Of a stretch of DNA of 64,000 nt, positions 45,027-53,658 are shown in pieces. The position numbers and the translations under genes were made by a program. Numbering within the stretch: position 1 is the stretch's first letter; the number at the start of each line of letters is the position of its first letter. This DNA is from Acrocarpospora macrocephala (GTDB lineage Bacteria > Actinomycetota > Actinomycetes > Streptosporangiales > Streptosporangiaceae): positions 46,841 to 110,840 of the forward strand of contig NZ_BLAE01000037.1 in NCBI RefSeq assembly GCF_009687865.1, read 5' to 3'. The notes under the pieces were generated by a model. That model saw only the letters and a list, made by a program, of their open reading frames with translations, ran no database searches and had not been told where the DNA came from.

Positions 45027-45685
45027 ATCGCATTCTGATCGCGGAGGACGAGGAAAGGATCGCGTCCTTCCTGGAGAAAGGGCTGCGCGGGAGCGGGTTC
45101 GTGACGACGGTGGTGAGCGATGGGCTGGCCGCTTACGAGCACGCGCGGACGGGGGAGTTCGACCTGCTGATCCTGGACATCGGCCTCCCACTGAGCGACG
45201 GCTTCACCGTGCTGCGGCGGCTGCGAGAGTCCCGGATCGCGATCGCGGTCATCATCCTGACCGCCCGGGACAGCGTCGTGGACACGGTCGCGGGCCTGGA
45301 GGGCGGCGCCGACGACTACCTCTCTAAACCCTTCGCCTTCGAAGAGCTCCTCGCCCGGGTACGGCTCCGCCTGCGCGCCGACCGGCTACCCGAGGTGACC
45401 GTGCTGAAAGCGGGCGACCTAGCCCTCGACCTGCGCACCCGCCGCGCCCACGCAGCCGACCGCTCGATCGACCTCTCCACCCGCGAATTCGCCCTAGCCG
45501 AAGTCTTCTTCCGCCACCCCGACCAGGTCCTGACCCGCGAACAACTCCTCAGCCACGTCTGGGGCTTCGACTTCGACCCAGGCTCCAACGTCGTCGACGT
45601 CTACGTCCGCTACCTGCGCCGCAAACTCGGCCACGACCGCATCGAGACCGTACGCGGCACCGGCTACCGCCTCCGCGCCGAGTGA
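45023..45685 (+). CDS. OmpR-family response regulator
   Basis: 220 residues. The receiver domain has the acidic pocket EDE near residue 8, phospho-Asp52 in LLILDIGLPLSDGF, Lys in DDYLSKPFAF, and a C-terminal winged helix (LSTREFALAEVFFRHPDQVL, then VVDVYVRYLRRKLG). GTG 45023 overlaps the kinase stop. It should act on the adjacent acidic-protein and sortase genes. CTCAC repeats 11 bases apart lie in the spacer after it. Confidence 0.94.
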   Translation: MNRILIAEDEERIASFLEKGLRGSGFVTTVVSDGLAAYEHARTGEFDLLILDIGLPLSDGFTVLRRLRESRIAIAVIILTARDSVVDTVAGLEGGADDYLSKPFAFEELLARVRLRLRADRLPEVTVLKAGDLALDLRTRRAHAADRSIDLSTREFALAEVFFRHPDQVLTREQLLSHVWGFDFDPGSNVVDVYVRYLRRKLGHDRIETVRGTGYRLRAE

Positions 45686-45778
45686 GAACCCTCTCACCAA
45701 CCCCTCACGGTCACCCCACCCCACCCCCGAATCCTGGAACCAGCCGCGAAAAGCGGCCCAACCTTCCAGGAGCCCACA

Positions 45779-46501
45779 ATGACCGAAACCTTCCGCCCCA
45801 CCCTCCTCGCCGTGGCCCTCGCCCTGGGCCTGACCACGACCACAGCCGCGATCACCTACCCCGCCCAGGCGACCCCCCTCTCCGCGATCACCGCCGACGA
45901 TGACGACGACGACCGCGAAGACGACGACGATGACGACGATGACGACGACCGATCTCGCGGTGGTTCGGACGACGATGACGACCGCAGGCCCCAGGGCGGC
46001 GTCGACACCGGACTCGGCGCCACCACGGACGACGATGACGACGACGATGACCGACCTAGCGGCGGCGTCGACACCGGACTGGGCGCGACCCAGGACGACG
46101 ACGATGACGACGACGACCGCCCCAGCGGTGGCGTGGACACCGGCAAGGGCGGCACCACCGACGATGACGACGACGACCGCCCCAGTGGAGGCGTGGACAC
46201 CGGCAAGGGCGGCACCACCGACGATGACGACGACGACCGCCCCAGTGGAGGCGTCGACACCGGCAAGGGCGGCACCACCGACGATGACGACGACCGGCCC
46301 AGTGGCGGGGTCGACACCGGCAAGGGTGGTGGCGCAGGGCTGAGCGACGACGACGAGCAGCCGAGCGGCGGCGTCGACACCGGGCTCGGCGGGACTGCCG
46401 ACGCCGGGACGTCTCCGCTGGTTCCGCTGGGGCTGGCCGGGGCGGCCATGCTCGCCGGTGGCGGGTTCTGGCTGCGCCGCAAGCTCAGCGCGGAGAGCTG
46501 A
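45779..46501 (+). CDS. Secreted poly-Asp repeat protein with sortase-like C-terminal anchor
   Basis: 240 residues. A Sec signal peptide is cleaved about AQA-TP near residue 30. Residues 40-200 hold seven repeats of a poly-Asp run followed by RPSGGVDTGKGGTT or a close variant. The C-terminus is PSGGVDTGLGG, a Thr/Ala linker, a hydrophobic helix (PLVPLGLAGAAMLAGGGFWL) and RRK, the layout of a wall-sorting signal. The class F sortase gene follows two bases after the stop. The acidic runs suggest Ca2+ or other cation binding. I infer that it is the sortase substrate. Confidence 0.85.
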   Translation: MTETFRPTLLAVALALGLTTTTAAITYPAQATPLSAITADDDDDDREDDDDDDDDDDRSRGGSDDDDDRRPQGGVDTGLGATTDDDDDDDDRPSGGVDTGLGATQDDDDDDDDRPSGGVDTGKGGTTDDDDDDRPSGGVDTGKGGTTDDDDDDRPSGGVDTGKGGTTDDDDDRPSGGVDTGKGGGAGLSDDDEQPSGGVDTGLGGTADAGTSPLVPLGLAGAAMLAGGGFWLRRKLSAES

Positions 46502-46503
46502 CG

Positions 46504-47085
46504 ATGAGCGCCCTGACCGTCAGAGGCGGAATGACCCTCGCCGCCGCCGCGCTCCTCACGATCGGCTGCGGCGCCACCGCCTCCGCCGACATCCCCGCCG
46601 AAATCCCCCAGACGGTGTCAGTGCAACCCGCGGCCGCCACCCGGAAGGACGTCGCCGACCCGGTACGCCTGAGCATCCCCGCCATCGGCGTCTCCACCAA
46701 GGTGATCGCCCTCCCCCTGGACCGCAAAGGCCGCCTGGTCGCCCCCCGCCAGTTCGACCGCGTCGGCTGGAACAAGGCAGGCCCAGAACCCGGCGAGAAA
46801 GGCGTAGCGGTCATCGCGGGCCACGTCGACTCCAAAACCGGCCCCGCCGTCTTCTACCGCCTCCGCCAACTCGCCAAGGGCGACCGCATCCACGTACATC
46901 GCAAGGACGGCACCAAGGTCACCTTCACCGTTCAGCGCGTCGCCCGCTACCCCAAGAACCGCATCCCCAACACCACCGTCTACACCGCCAAATCCGGCGC
47001 CCACCTCCGCCTGATCACCTGCGGCGGCACCTTCGACCGCTCCCGCGGCAGCTACCGCGACAACATCGTGGTCTTCGCCCGCTGA
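46504..47085 (+). CDS. Class F sortase
   Basis: 193 residues. An N-terminal hydrophobic signal anchor is followed by the sortase beta barrel: IPAIGVSTKVIALPL, catalytic His107 in VIAGHVDSKTG, Cys173 in LRLITCGGTFD and Arg185 in SYRDNIVV. All three catalytic residues are present. It should cleave a sorting motif and attach proteins to the wall; the protein just upstream is the natural candidate. Its 3' end is duplicated downstream. Confidence 0.92.
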   Translation: MSALTVRGGMTLAAAALLTIGCGATASADIPAEIPQTVSVQPAAATRKDVADPVRLSIPAIGVSTKVIALPLDRKGRLVAPRQFDRVGWNKAGPEPGEKGVAVIAGHVDSKTGPAVFYRLRQLAKGDRIHVHRKDGTKVTFTVQRVARYPKNRIPNTTVYTAKSGAHLRLITCGGTFDRSRGSYRDNIVVFAR

Positions 47086-47132
47086 CCACACCCGGGATCG
47101 CCGACACGACACAGCGTCGGCGATCCTTCCGC

Positions 47133-47246
47133 ATCCGGCGCCCACCTCCGCCTGATCACCCGCGGCGGCACCTTCGACCGCTCCCGCGGCAGCTACCGCG
47201 ACAACATCGTGGTCTTCGCCCGCTGACCACACCCGGGATCGCCGAC
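47133..47246 (+). repeat. Duplicate of the sortase 3' end with Cys codon changed
   Basis: These 114 bases repeat 46992-47105 at an offset of 141, covering the last 31 sortase codons, the stop and 20 bases beyond. I see one difference: T47020 becomes C47161, turning the catalytic Cys TGC into CGC (Arg). Confidence 0.9.
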
Positions 47247-47511
47247 GCGTCGGAGATGCGAGCAGACGAACAGCGTGTGTCGCTCAGCGTGTGTCGCTCA
47301 ACTTTGCCGTGCGACCCGCCACAGGATGCGAATCTTTGCCCCAATGTGTGCCGTGGATTTGCGTTCCCTCGGGTTATCCCTACCGATCGCGTGGTTGCGT
47401 AGAAACCGAACCGCGCGCCGTTATGGCGATTCCCGGGAAACCATTGCGACGCTCCGTCGGCCCCAGGGCGAGCCCCAGGGCCGGAGACGAATCCGTTACG
47501 GAGTGATTCTC

Positions 47512-47658
47512 ATGATCCGAGCACTCGGAACCAGCGTCCTGCTAGCGGTGATCATGCTCACCACAGCGACCCCGAGCCTTCAAAAGGACTGGGGCGATGA
47601 CGGCTGGGACGACGATTGGGACGACTGGGACGACGACTGGGACGACTGGCGCTTCTAG
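47512..47658 (+). CDS. Secreted Trp/Asp-repeat miniprotein
   Basis: 48 residues. MIRALGTSVLLAVIMLTTAT is a signal peptide. The mature part is almost only Trp and Asp (WGDDGWDDDWDDWDDDW). ATG 47512 has GGAG upstream and a terminator follows. It is the third acidic exported protein of the locus and is probably a cation-binding surface peptide. The 260 bases before it hold a short direct repeat (CAGCGTGTGTCGCTCA twice, from 47269) and no gene. Confidence 0.6.
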   Translation: MIRALGTSVLLAVIMLTTATPSLQKDWGDDGWDDDWDDWDDDWDDWRF

Positions 47659-47690
47659 GTCGTCCGGCGCACGACACTCCCGAACAGCGA

Positions 47691-47719
47691 CGCCCCGCAA
47701 GGAGATTCCCTGCGGGGCG
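47691..47719 (+). terminator. Stem-loop after the miniprotein gene
   Basis: Arms CGCCCCGCA and TGCGGGGCG enclose an 11-base loop, with a T-rich stretch eight bases later. It separates the envelope locus from the relics downstream. Confidence 0.6.
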
Positions 47720-47735
47720 ATGCTGTTTCTTCGCA

Positions 47736-47923
47736 CATCGTCCAGCACGATGGCCGGGTCGTTGCCGCCGAGCTCCAGGGTCACCCGCTTGAGGTCGCTC
47801 GCGGCGGCCACCGCCACCCGCTTCCCCGTCTCCGTCGAACCGGTGAAACCGATCTTCCTGGAGACCGGGTGGTCGGTCATCAACGCCCCGAACGGATCCT
47901 TCCCGCTGACAACGTTCAGCACG
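47736..47923 (-). pseudogene. Aldehyde dehydrogenase fragment
   Basis: About 60 codons of the NAD-binding and catalytic-Glu region survive (VLNVVSGKDPFG, then KIGFTGSTETGKRVA and VTLELGGNDPAIVLDDV). Both ends are missing. Confidence 0.75.
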
Positions 47924-47925
47924 CG

Positions 47926-48115
47926 CGCTGGGAGGCCGCGCGCATGCGGGCCGGGGGCCTGCTCGACGGCTGGCGGTACATCCTCGCCGACGCAACGCTG
48001 CGCCGGCTGTTGTTCAAGACCGCCTTGTTCAACGGCCTGGTGATGGCCACCGGGCCGTTGCTGGCCGCCCTGATGCTCGGCCAACTCGGGTTCGCACCGT
48101 GGCAGTACGGCGTCG
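47926..48115 (+). pseudogene. MFS transporter fragment
   Basis: The frame gives ILADATLRRLLFKTALFNGL and VMATGPLLAALMLGQLGFAP, a mid-protein stretch of EntS-like efflux permeases. There is no start, and the rest of the protein is lost. A further short C-terminal piece of unknown origin (TAQPAWTLPEIESDAGW, ending at TGA 48317) follows, so 47736-48317 is a patchwork of relics. Confidence 0.65.
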
Positions 48116-48355
48116 AGCTGACCCATCCGGAGGTTATGCCCGGCGGTCCGCGGGGCAGCGTCCTGCCACGGCACAACGGACGCGGTGGTCGCCGCCCGCC
48201 AGGGACGGCGCGGACGTGGTCCTCGCGGACACGGCCCAGCCCGCGTGGACGCTCCCGGAGATCGAGTCCGACGCTGGGTGGGAAGGGCTGCTCAGCGTCG
48301 CCCGGAAAATCGAATGACGACCTCGCCCATCGCCAGCGTGGTCAGCGGCGGCCCC

Positions 48356-49576
48356 TTACCAGGTGACCGGAAGCTTGAGCACGCCGTTGATGGGCGACCA
48401 GATCTTGAAGGGGATCTCCTCGACCGGCGCCGCCAGGCTGAGCGTCGGAATCCGGCGCAGCAGGGTCTCGAAGATGACCTGGAGCTCGACCCTGGCCAAC
48501 TGCTGGCCGATGCACTGGTGCACGCCGTAACCGAAGGCGAAGTGGTCGCGCGCGCCGCGGTGGATGTCGAAGGTCGCCGCGTCCGGATAGTGGGCGTCGT
48601 CGCGGTTGGCGGACAAGTTCAGCGGGATGATCCCGTCCCCGGCCGGGATCACCTGACCGCCGATCTCGATGGGCTCGGTGGCGACCCGCAAGACGATCAG
48701 GTGCACGATGGTCAGGTAGCGCAGCAGCTCCTCGATCGCGGCCGGGATGAGCGCCGGGTTCGCGCGCAGCTCGGCAAGCTGGTCCGGGTGCTGGAGCAGG
48801 GTCAGCGTGCCGAGCGCGGTCATGCTCGCGGTGGTGTCGTGACCGGCGACGATGAGCACCAGGCCGCTGTTGATGATGTCCTGGTGGGTGATGACCCCGT
48901 CGCGGGCGGCCAGGACGAGCTGGCCCAGGATGTCGTCGCCAGGGTCCTCCTGGGCCTGCTTCTCGGCCGCCAGCTCGCCGATGTACGCCCGCAGGCTCGC
49001 ATTGGCCCGCAAGGCGCGCGGAAGGGCGTCGGGGTCGGTGACGTCGGTGGCGTTCAGCAGCTCCTCGGCGGCCTTGTTGAAGAACGCGCGGTCCGCCGCC
49101 CGCACGCCGAGGATCCAGCTCAGCACGGTCGACGGCACCGGCAGCGCCAGGTGCTCCACCAGGTCGACCGGCCGGTCCGGCTGGGCGAGCATCGCGTCGA
49201 TCGTCTCGTCGACCAGGCGCTGGATGTCAGGGCGGAGCGACTCCACCCGCCTGACCATGAAGTTCTTCGACAGCAGGCGGCGGAACAGGGTGTGCTCCGG
49301 CGGATCCATCCGCAGGAACGAGCGCTCGTGCTCGGCCGGCACGAAGCCGAAGTTGGGAAACCCGGGATCGCGGGAGTCGGCGCTCACCCGGGGGTCGGCC
49401 AGGATGGCCCGAACATCGTCGTAGCGGGTGACCAGCCAGGCCCGCTTGCCGCCGGTCAGCGTGACGCGGACCACCGGGTTCTCCGCGCGCAGCCGGGCGT
49501 AGGCGGCCGGCGGATCGATGACCGGCCGGGGCCAGGGGAAGATCTGGGCGAGGGTCGAGGACAGCGTCTCCGTCAT
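48356..49576 (-). CDS. Cytochrome P450
   Basis: 406 residues, a normal bacterial length. The I-helix oxygen-activation motif is AGHDTTAS, the K-helix ExxR is EELLR, and the heme-binding loop is FGYGVHQCIGQ with Cys355. The N-terminal half has MDPPEHTLFRRLLSKNF, typical of CYP105/107-like enzymes. A monooxygenase needs ferredoxin partners, and none is adjacent. ATG 49576 is the start. The substrate is unknown. Confidence 0.94.
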   Translation of the reverse strand: MTETLSSTLAQIFPWPRPVIDPPAAYARLRAENPVVRVTLTGGKRAWLVTRYDDVRAILADPRVSADSRDPGFPNFGFVPAEHERSFLRMDPPEHTLFRRLLSKNFMVRRVESLRPDIQRLVDETIDAMLAQPDRPVDLVEHLALPVPSTVLSWILGVRAADRAFFNKAAEELLNATDVTDPDALPRALRANASLRAYIGELAAEKQAQEDPGDDILGQLVLAARDGVITHQDIINSGLVLIVAGHDTTASMTALGTLTLLQHPDQLAELRANPALIPAAIEELLRYLTIVHLIVLRVATEPIEIGGQVIPAGDGIIPLNLSANRDDAHYPDAATFDIHRGARDHFAFGYGVHQCIGQQLARVELQVIFETLLRRIPTLSLAAPVEEIPFKIWSPINGVLKLPVTW

Positions 49577-49681
49577 GGTCGCCTCGACATGCCCACCAGT
49601 GTGCCAGGTGCCAGGTCCTGAAGATCGCCGGTAATGCCGTCTTGACGGCGCGAGCCAGGCGATTTAACTTCTATGAAATCG

Positions 49682-49700
49682 TGTTCGACAATGTCGAACA
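49682..49700. promoter_or_regulatory. IclR-type operator candidate before the MIP-dha operon
   Basis: TGTTCGACAATGTCGAACA has perfect nine-base arms around a single central base, the A at 49691. It is 27 bases before the channel gene. A related box sits at the IclR gene start (53659-53677). Confidence 0.6.
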
Positions 49701-49727
49701 ATGTTCACGCCAGTTCTGGACGGTGTC

Positions 49728-50492
49728 ATGAGCGACTCCCCCACCACCCCCCAGAAGCTCCTCGCCGAACTCCTGGGCACCGCCTTCCTCGTCTACGTCG
49801 GGGCGGGTTCCGCCGCCGCGACGGGCGTCATCGCCGCGGGCACCCAGGTGCCCTTCTCGATGGCCCAGCTCGGGGTGATCAGCTTCGCCTTCATGCTGGT
49901 CATCGTGGGCACCGTGTACGCGATCGGCCACATCTCCGGCGGTCACATCAACCCGGCCGTCACCCTCGCCCTGGCGGCCACCGGCAAGTTCCCCTGGCGC
50001 GAGGTCCCCGGCTACATCGCCGCCCAGGTGGTCGGCGCGGCCACGGGGGCGCTCGCCATCTTCGTGACCCTGGGCGCGAACGCCGCCAAAGCCGCCGGCG
50101 GCGGAGTCACCACGTACGCGGCGGAAACGGGTTTCCTGCGCGGCACCCTGATCGAGGCGATCGGCACCTTCATGCTGGTCTTCGTGATCTTCGGGGTGAT
50201 CGACCGCAGGGCGGTGCCCGGCTGGGCGCCGATGGCCATCGGATCCATCGTGTTCGCGATCATCATCATCGTGGGCCCCGCGACCGGCGCCGCCATCAAC
50301 CCGGCCCGCTACGTCGGCCCGTTCCTGGTGACCGCGGCGTTCGGCGGCACGGTCGGCTGGGACCAGCTCCCCGCGTACCTGATCGGTGACTTCGCCGGCG
50401 GCCTGCTCGGCGCGCTCGCCTACCTCGGGCTTGCCGTCGCGCGCAACAGGGCAGAGGTTGAGAGCACGACTCCAGTGAGGACGGCACCGTGA
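49728..50492 (+). CDS. MIP-family channel (aquaglyceroporin)
   Basis: 254 residues with six helices and both half-helix motifs: [15 protein letters not shown] (NPA 1) and [11 protein letters not shown] (NPA 2). GTGA overlap with dhaK at 50489-50492 links it to dihydroxyacetone metabolism, so glycerol or dihydroxyacetone uptake is the likely role. ATG 49728 gives the family N-terminus ([20 protein letters not shown]); an upstream ATG at 49701 is possible. Confidence 0.9.
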   Translation: MSDSPTTPQKLLAELLGTAFLVYVGAGSAAATGVIAAGTQVPFSMAQLGVISFAFMLVIVGTVYAIGHISGGHINPAVTLALAATGKFPWREVPGYIAAQVVGAATGALAIFVTLGANAAKAAGGGVTTYAAETGFLRGTLIEAIGTFMLVFVIFGVIDRRAVPGWAPMAIGSIVFAIIIIVGPATGAAINPARYVGPFLVTAAFGGTVGWDQLPAYLIGDFAGGLLGALAYLGLAVARNRAEVESTTPVRTAP

Positions 50493-51481
50493 AGAAGCTC
50501 ATCAACAGCGTCGACTCCGTGGTCACCGACGCCCTGACCGGCATCGCCGCCGCGCACCCGTCGCTCCGCGTGGACCTCGACAACAAGATCATATTCAGGG
50601 CCTCGGGCCCGCGCCCCGGAAAGGTCGGCCTGGTCTCGGGCGGCGGCTCCGGCCACGAACCCCTGCACGGCGGTTTCGTCGGGTACGGCATGCTCGACGC
50701 CGCCTGCCCCGGAGAGGTGTTCACCTCCCCCGTGCCCGACCAGATGATCGAGGCCACCAAGGGCGTGCACGGCGGCGCGGGCGTCCTGCACATCGTCAAG
50801 AACTACACCGGCGACGTCTTCAACTTCGAGATGGCCGCCGAGCTGTGCGGCGACGAGGGTGTGGAGGTGGTCAGCGTGCTCGTCAACGACGACGTGGCCG
50901 TCCAGGACTCGCTCTACACGGCGGGCCGCCGCGGCACCGGCGCGACGCTGTTCGTGGAGAAGATCGCCGGCGCCCTCGCCGAGACCGGCGCCTCGCTCGC
51001 CGACGTGGCCAGGACCGGCCGCGAGGTCAACGAGCGCAGCCGCTCCTTCGGCGTCGCCCTCACGCCGTGCACGGTCCCCGCTGCCGGGAAACCCACCTTC
51101 GAGCTCACCGAATCCGAGATCGAGCTGGGCATCGGCATCCACGGCGAGCCCGGCCGGACCCGCGCCGCGCACGCCGAGGCGCGGGAGATCGTCCGGGTGG
51201 CGATGGACGCGATCAACGACGACCTGCCGCTCTCCGGCGACCTCCTGGTGCTGGTCAACGGCATGGGCGGCACGCCGCTGATGGAGCTCTACATCGCGTA
51301 CGCCGAGGTCGCCGCCTACCTCAAGGAGAAGGGAGCCACCGCGGTACGCAGCCTGGTCGGCAACTACGTCACCAGCCTCGACATGCAGGGCTTCTCCGTC
51401 ACCACCTGCTCGCTGACCGAAGAGCTCACCCGCCTCTGGGACGCTCGGGTCGAAACCCCAGGGCTGCGCTGGGGCCGCTAA
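50489..51481 (+). CDS. dhaK: Dihydroxyacetone kinase subunit DhaK
   Basis: 330 residues. Substrate-binding [15 protein letters not shown] carries the His that forms a hemiaminal-type link; other segments are [18 protein letters not shown] and [20 protein letters not shown]. It binds dihydroxyacetone covalently for phosphorylation by DhaL-ADP. GTG 50489 overlaps the channel stop. Confidence 0.95.
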   Translation: MKKLINSVDSVVTDALTGIAAAHPSLRVDLDNKIIFRASGPRPGKVGLVSGGGSGHEPLHGGFVGYGMLDAACPGEVFTSPVPDQMIEATKGVHGGAGVLHIVKNYTGDVFNFEMAAELCGDEGVEVVSVLVNDDVAVQDSLYTAGRRGTGATLFVEKIAGALAETGASLADVARTGREVNERSRSFGVALTPCTVPAAGKPTFELTESEIELGIGIHGEPGRTRAAHAEAREIVRVAMDAINDDLPLSGDLLVLVNGMGGTPLMELYIAYAEVAAYLKEKGATAVRSLVGNYVTSLDMQGFSVTTCSLTEELTRLWDARVETPGLRWGR

Positions 51482-51488
51482 TCCGACC

Positions 51489-51651
51489 TTCCACCACAAA
51501 CCAGTAACTGCCGTCGGAACTGGGCGCACTTTCGAACCGCTCCAACCAGGAATTACCGTCGGAGCGCAGCTTCCAACCTCCACAAACCAGCAACTGCCGC
51601 CGGAGCGAAGTGCAGCTTCGATCCACCGCAAGCCAGGAACTGTCGCATTAG
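51489..51651. repeat. Degenerate 41-46-bp tandem repeat between dhaK and dhaL
   Basis: Four units start at 51489, 51530, 51571 and 51617, most containing AACCAG followed by AACTGCCGTCGGA or a near variant. The array sits in a 330-base spacer of an otherwise tight operon. The remaining part (51652-51811) holds no other recognisable element. Confidence 0.75.
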
Positions 51652-51811
51652 TTCCTCGACACCGTGGCCGAGCCGTTCGCGGACTCGGCCACGGGTGGCC
51701 TCGCGATCTCTCGTTGGCCATCCCCACCTCCTGGCGTGCCGTAATGTCCGGCAGGCGGGGGCATAACTCGAAATATCCGTCACATTGCGTGCATACAGAC
51801 CGGGAGCTCTC

Positions 51812-52444
51812 TTGGACACCTCGTTCTTCGTCGCCTGGATGGAGGAGATCGCGACAGCCGTACAGGCTCAGCGTGATCATCTGACCCAGTTGGACGCCGC
51901 CATCGGGGACGCCGATCACGGTTCGAACCTGGATCGGGGTTTTGGGGAGGTCCGGCGGGCCCTGGCCGACTCGCCGCCCGAGACGCCCGGGTCGACGCTG
52001 ATGCTCGCGGGGTCCACGCTCATCCGCAAGGTGGGCGGCGCGTCCGGCCCTTTGTACGGGACGGCGTTCCGCCAGATGGGCAAATCTCTCGGGGATGTTC
52101 CGGACGTTTCGCTCGCCGAGTTGTCGGCCGCGCTGGACGCCGCCCTGGCCGGGGTGCAGAAGCTGGGCGCGGCCGTGGAAGGCGACAAGACGATGGTGGA
52201 CGCGCTCGCTCCGGCGGTGCGGGCGCTGGCGCAAGCCGTACAGGAAGGGGTGAAACCGGAGGATGCGCTGAGCGCGGTCGCGGCGGCGGCGCAGGAAGGG
52301 GCGCGGGCCACCATTCCGCTGCAGGCGCGCAAGGGCAGGGCCAGCTATCTGGGTTCGCGCAGCGCCGGTCACGAGGACCCCGGCGCGGCCTCCACCGCGC
52401 TGGTGCTGAGCGCGCTCCGGACGGCGGGATTCCGCACATGGTAG
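51812..52444 (+). CDS. dhaL: Dihydroxyacetone kinase subunit DhaL
   Basis: 210 residues: the ADP/Mg site DAAIGDADHGSNLDRGF, GGASGPLYGTAF and the C-terminal ARKGRASYLGSRSAGHEDPG are diagnostic. DhaL-ADP is rephosphorylated by DhaM and transfers phosphate to dihydroxyacetone on DhaK. TTG 51812 is preferred because GGGAG lies just upstream; another TTG at 51785 is in frame. The stop overlaps dhaM by seven bases. Confidence 0.93.
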   Translation: MDTSFFVAWMEEIATAVQAQRDHLTQLDAAIGDADHGSNLDRGFGEVRRALADSPPETPGSTLMLAGSTLIRKVGGASGPLYGTAFRQMGKSLGDVPDVSLAELSAALDAALAGVQKLGAAVEGDKTMVDALAPAVRALAQAVQEGVKPEDALSAVAAAAQEGARATIPLQARKGRASYLGSRSAGHEDPGAASTALVLSALRTAGFRTW

Positions 52445-52821
52445 GCATCGTGCTCATCTCCCACAGCTCCCAGCTGGCCGTGGAAGTGGCCGAACTGGCC
52501 GCCCAGATCGGCGGCAGGGACGTCCCCATCGCGGCGGCCGGCGGCACCGACGACGGCCGCCTCGGCACCAGCATCACCAAGGTCGCCGACGCCATCGCCA
52601 CCGTCGACCAGGGCGATGGCGTCATCCTCCTGATGGACCTCGGCAGCGCCGTCCTCACCGCGAAAACCCTGCTCGACGAACACCCCCGCCCCCGGGTCTT
52701 CCTCGCCGACGCCCCCTTCGTCGAGGGCGCCATCTCCGCCCTGGTCACCTCAGGCGGAGGCGCCGACGTCAAAGCCGTCCTCACCGCCGCCGAAGAAGCC
52801 CGCCACATCGGCAAGCTCTGA
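52438..52821 (+). CDS. dhaM: PTS-dependent phosphotransferase DhaM (EIIA-Man-like)
   Basis: 127 residues, only the EIIA domain: MVGIVLISHSSQLAVEVAEL with the phospho-His at residue 9, then VILLMDLGSAVLTAKTLLDE. It takes phosphate from HPr and gives it to DhaL-ADP. HPr and EI domains, present in some DhaM proteins, are absent, so they must come from elsewhere. Confidence 0.92.
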   Translation: MVGIVLISHSSQLAVEVAELAAQIGGRDVPIAAAGGTDDGRLGTSITKVADAIATVDQGDGVILLMDLGSAVLTAKTLLDEHPRPRVFLADAPFVEGAISALVTSGGGADVKAVLTAAEEARHIGKL

Positions 52822-52896
52822 CCTTCTCCCGTCAGGCGAACACGATCCCGCCCTCAGCCAGATGCGACACCTCGGGCAAGCGTGGTCGCCCTCGAG

Positions 52897-53658
52897 TCAT
52901 CCGTATGCGGATGTGACCCGGGGGGCGCCCAGATCGCGAGAGAGCGCCCGGGCCGACTCCCGCACCGCCAGCAGGAGATCGTTCCGGCGAACCCCGAGCA
53001 GCCGATCGGCCGGCCCCACCACCCCGATCGCCCCCGCGACCACCCCGCCCCTGGTGAAGACGGGCGCCGCGATCCCCGCGTCCCCCAGCGCCGCCTCCTG
53101 ATCCTCCACGGCCATCCCCGTCCGCCGCACCGCGGTGAGCGCCTCCTCCAGCTGCTCCCGTTCTGTCCGCGTCTGCCCCGTCAGCGCGACCAGCGGCTCC
53201 TCAAACAGCTCCTCGATCCTCGGGTGGTACGCCGCGATGGCATGCCCCAGCGCGCACGCGTGCCACGGAATGGCCGCCCCCACCTCCAGGATCTGCATCA
53301 TGTCGTCCGGCCGGAACACGTGATGCAGCACGATCACCCGCGACCCTGACAGCGTCGCCACCCAAACCGACTCATTGGCCCGCTGCGCCAGCGAATCCGC
53401 CCACAACAGACTCCGCGCCCGCAACTCCGACCCATCCAGATAGGCGTTCCCCAGCTGCAGAACCGCGGGCCCCAGCGCGTACTTCCCCGTCTCCGCGTCC
53501 TGAACGACCAGCTCATGCCGCTCCAGGGTCCGCAACAACCCATGCACCGTCGGCTTCGCCAACCCCACCCGCTCCGAGATCTCGGTAACCCCCAACCGAG
53601 GCACCCCCGCCCCCAGGGCCCGCAGAATCAACGCCGCCCGCTCCACAGACTGGATCAT
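52897..53658 (-). CDS. IclR-family transcriptional regulator
   Basis: 253 residues. The N-terminal winged helix (MIQSVERAALILRALG, then LGVTEISERVGLAKPTVHGL) is followed by the IclR effector domain (WHACALGHAIAAYH, then FTRGGVVAGAIGVVGPADR). ATG 53658 gives the typical N-terminus; GTG 53685 is in frame. It is convergent to the dha operon. Similar palindromes at its own start and before the channel gene suggest that it controls glycerol/dihydroxyacetone use. Confidence 0.9.
   Translation of the reverse strand: MIQSVERAALILRALGAGVPRLGVTEISERVGLAKPTVHGLLRTLERHELVVQDAETGKYALGPAVLQLGNAYLDGSELRARSLLWADSLAQRANESVWVATLSGSRVIVLHHVFRPDDMMQILEVGAAIPWHACALGHAIAAYHPRIEELFEEPLVALTGQTRTEREQLEEALTAVRRTGMAVEDQEAALGDAGIAAPVFTRGGVVAGAIGVVGPADRLLGVRRNDLLLAVRESARALSRDLGAPRVTSAYG

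Noticed and set aside
45686..45778. Defined response-regulator binding site from CTCAC repeats
   Set aside because: Two CTCAC strings 11 bases apart are suggestive but too short and degenerate to call as a feature.
47134..47226. Second sortase gene
   Set aside because: Only the last 31 codons are present, with no start and with Arg in place of the catalytic Cys.
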